A program made the translations under genes and the position numbers. A stretch of DNA of 64,000 nt from assembly GCA_014529385.2 (NCBI GenBank), contig CM043958.1, positions 150,668,793 to 150,732,792 on the forward strand. The letters are read 5' to 3'. The notes under the pieces were generated by a model, which did not search any database, was not told where the DNA came from, and saw only the letters and a list, made by a program, of their open reading frames with translations. This stretch comes from Adiantum capillus-veneris. Lineage: Eukaryota; Streptophyta; Polypodiopsida; Polypodiales; Pteridaceae. This document shows, one piece after another, positions 61,230 through 64,000 of the stretch (within the stretch, counting starts at the first letter, position 1; each line of letters starts with the position of its first letter).

Positions 61230-64000
61230 TTGAATAGTAAAGCTTATAGTGTTTTCCCTGGAGTGTCGAGCGCGATTAAAGTCTCTGTTCTCATTACGTT
61301 GAGAAGGCGGCCTCTTCTCCCTGGCTATGGATCTCCCCTCTCAAGGGTATCTGCGTGCCGCTTGATGCTAACACACATTCACAATGGAGGGCGGCTCGGC
61401 TCACTCATTACTCAAGCTTGGAGGACTGGCAGTCCAGCCTATTTAAACAAGGTGAGGGCGCACCTTGCCCCTCACTTAGCCAGTGATTATTTTGTTGTTT
61501 TTTTCTAAAAGGATTTAATGCTCGCTTCACGGATAGAGCTATGGAGCTCACCACTCAAACATCTTAGGTTTTTTTCTCGCCTAAACTTACCTTGCTGCCA
61601 GTTATGATTGAAATTATGAGCAGTAAGCAGTACCCTGCCATTTTGTTAACACAATAGGGAATGAAGTTTTCAATAAGCATTGTGGTAGTTTTTGCTGCTT
61701 GCAGTCGGGATTGGTTTTTTTCAATAGTCATTAAACTGTGGTTCTTGTACACTATGCATACGACTCTTGAAAATTAGGATATTATGGTACTTAGCATGGG
61801 ATATGGTTGCTAAAAATGGTTGGCATCTACTATTTGATTACATTCGAGGGGAATTAAAAAGGGTTTCTTCCTACTGTTTTTCTGGAAGGAAACTGTGTGC
61901 AACATGGCTTTATACTACTATGTGACCATGTAACTTTGGATTTTTTCAAAGCCGCTGCAAGGTTTTACTGACTGCAGTCAATTACCTATTTTTGGTAATA
62001 ACTGGTTTTTTTCAATAAAGAGGGGTTAATCTTGGCCTTTGTAGCATCTGAGGCACTGGGTACCTTTTAATACTGTGCGTACTCACAGTCTGAGAAAAGT
62101 GGACATCATTTACACTTGGCAATATGGCTGGGTATAACCCACCATTTTTTTGGGGGCTGCTAATGGTTGATGAAATGGTTCTCAGTTCTACTCTTTCCGA
62201 AGGTAAGTATATGGCAGTTTTTTGGCTTAGCATGTGTATGGAAAGAAACCACGCAATAGCTCTGAAAAGGTTGTACCTCGTTCATGGTTGGAGTCCCACT
62301 ACTTATTCAGCCGCCACTGGTATTACTATATGGCATGTTGTCTAACGCTTTTGTCACTTGGAAAAACCTTCCGTATGGAGGAAATGCTAAACTGTTGTAC
62401 CAATATTTTCGGGCCCATGTACTAGGTTATGTTGCTTTCATGGGTAGGAATATGATCCGTTACATTCTTTGAACGACCTGATCATTATGATTGATTGCAA
62501 CAATGCTTTACAGCATTGGCATTTATAGTTTGTCCTGGATTTTTTGGATGGGCTAGGCCCCTACCACTTGGCTAGCTATTAGTTTATGACTGATAAGATT
62601 AGATTGGATTGGACTCCATTTGTAACAGTATTATAGCATCAATTCTATACTTAGAAGGAAATTTCTTTGCTTAATTACCAATAGAACCTCAATAATTATA
62701 TGACATATAAATAAACTCATGAAGTTTTGTTTTCTTGGGGGATTATACCACTCAGATTAGAAGAGGAAATCTGTCACTTACATTTGGAAGTAATAATTAA
62801 ACTTATAAACACAAAGGTTTTACTGTGGACCTAGCTTGTTTAAAGTAATTTGTAAGATGGACATGGATAACAACTGGTATGGTCCATTGATACCTGTAAA
62901 ACACATCCAAGGCTAACTGAATTGTTGTCTTGTTTGGATGGATGTAGGTAAGGACTCTATCTTATCTTGGAAGTTTTTTTTTTACTTTGGCAAGCTACCC
63001 TACTCTGGATGGAACACTCACTGATGACTTGGGAAGTTCTTTTACTTTTTGCATACTGAAAGGGGATCTCTTTCCTACAAACATTGTACTTAAATAATTC
63101 TAATACTGAGTTGTTTTTGTACATATCGATTCCTTGATTCCATTGCCAGCTATCTTTTGAATGTAAAAATTCAATTATGTCTTATTGTTTAAGATTTAAC
63201 AGCTACACACACATCCTATACATAAGGTTTTTCTTTTTAAGAGAAACCCGGATGCTGGCTTTGGAAATTCTCTTCAAAATTGAGTTCTAAGTTGGACCCA
63301 CAGTCTTTAATCCCTTGATCAGTTGACTGGTGTTAGGTGGTCCCTTTTAGACTCTTTTTCTGGTTCCCTGCTCACGGCTATTATAGTCTTTGACTTTGCC
63401 GGTTGAAGGTTTGTAGGCCTGAAAATATTACAATTATTGTTTCATACTTCTATTTATGTTTACATTGTTCCCTTTTCAGGACTGCTTACCCTATAGAATG
63501 ACAGCTTGCATGAGCACTAATCACAACCCTGAGAATCATGCAAAGATTCTCGAACAGATTAAGCTTTACCTTAAGGACCGTAAACCAAAGAATTCCTTGG
63601 CAGTTAGAACTAGACCTTTCCTCTCTAGGAAGGCCAAAGATTGTATTACCTACTATGGCAAATATAAGTGAACCTCACTTCACTGTTTTTGCAGACTCTT
63701 GCTCTCTCACAAGGATTGGAACTGACCTCGGAGCCCCTCTCAGTGGCCACTTCTCTTGTTCTCAGATGTATTAGCAGCTTGGATGCTTTGCAACTAATTT
63801 ATGATTCGACACTTACCTCTGACAAAAAAAATATCTGTCTGACATATGCTGTCTTTTAATGATTGGGTTAAGATTTTAGAAACTTTGGACAAAGACTCCA
63901 TGGAAGGAGTAAATTTGATTTCCCAAGACATTGCCCAGCTTCCTCTATTATCCTCATAGTATCAGCAAGAGCTTGCTCTGATCTCTTCCTCTGGTGCAAA
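61230..64000 (+). other. Low-repeat stretch with splice-like signals, product unrecognised
   Basis: No transposon domain or tandem repeat is recognised here. Three strong donor-like sites follow open frames: AACAAG/GTGAGG at 61,453, CCGAAG/GTAAGT at 62,202 and ATGTAG/GTAAGG at 62,946. An acceptor-like CCCTTTTCAG/GACTGC precedes a 64-codon frame at 63,480-63,671 (STNHNPENHAKILEQIKLYL). TTTTTGCAG/ACTCTTGC precedes a second frame, LALSQGLELTSEPLSVATSL, to ~63,858. These could be exons of a host gene or of a decayed one. I recognise no family and cannot join the frames consistently. Confidence 0.25.

Noticed and set aside
62060-62345. Copia RNase H (LSSTLSEGKYMAV resembles LSSTEAEYMA)
   Set aside because: Only this short block fits; the upstream catalytic Asp blocks are absent and the frame contains stops, so the match may be chance.
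1-64000. tRNA, rRNA or riboswitch genes
   Set aside because: No cloverleaf-like or rRNA-like sequence was noticed; the only tRNA-related sequences are short primer binding sites. A covariance-model scan would be needed to be certain.

Overview
The window reads as repeat-dominated chromosomal DNA from a land plant with a large genome, most likely a homosporous fern. That assignment is inference. It rests on Ty3/gypsy chromoviruses with C-terminal chromodomains, plant telomere-type CCCTAAA repeats, copia and Tat/Athila-like elements, long (TC)n/(CA)n tracts, and decayed pentatricopeptide (PPR) blocks of the VLGNALVDMYAQCG type that are expanded in ferns and lycophytes. No intact cellular gene, rRNA, tRNA or CRISPR array was recognised. 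Nearly everything is LTR retrotransposon in several layers of nesting. I label the elements N, C, A, B, D, E, H, F, G, I, J, K, L, M and O.

Left third (1-21,141). N (minus strand) occupies 1-4,149 and runs off the window. Beyond it lies C (minus), split by A (minus, 5,630-18,423, target duplication CAGCT). A is itself split by B (plus, 7,886-14,935, duplication CCGTA). C resumes at 18,424 and ends near 20,420, where a plus-strand integrase fragment (D) begins.

Middle (21,142-36,700). The gag of a decayed element E (minus) is interrupted by a solo LTR, H (22,297-36,362, duplication AAACT). H contains F (minus, 23,102-36,151, duplication GTGCA), a nearly complete gag-PR-RT-RNH-IN-chromodomain element. 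F's protease is split by G (minus, 28,238-32,695, duplication ACATC). G encodes only Gag and protease, followed by about 1 kb of non-coding sequence packed with repeated hairpin cassettes. G would have to borrow polymerase and integrase from relatives such as F.

Right part (36,700-64,000). This holds a small solo LTR (37,637-38,055), pieces of chromoviruses I and J (minus), a Tat/Athila-like element K (plus; gag-protease in one frame broken by isolated stops), a copia 5' end L inserted in K, a 375-bp tandem duplication, a PPR pseudogene fused to a gypsy integrase fragment M, a degenerate ~162-bp tandem repeat, a polypurine block, an RT fragment O, and a final ~2.8 kb with splice-like signals but no recognisable product.

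The most interesting signals cross element boundaries. A two-box motif (GAAATACCGAAAGGGGCGCC, then GGGGCC) recurs nine times in the LTRs of five elements. A common polypurine-tract motif, TTTCAAGAGGGGG, precedes the 3' LTR in several elements. The two related elements B and G carry telomere-type repeats in U3. Three proteases share D-P-G or a derivative in place of D-S/T-G. All similarity statements are by eye; no search was run.
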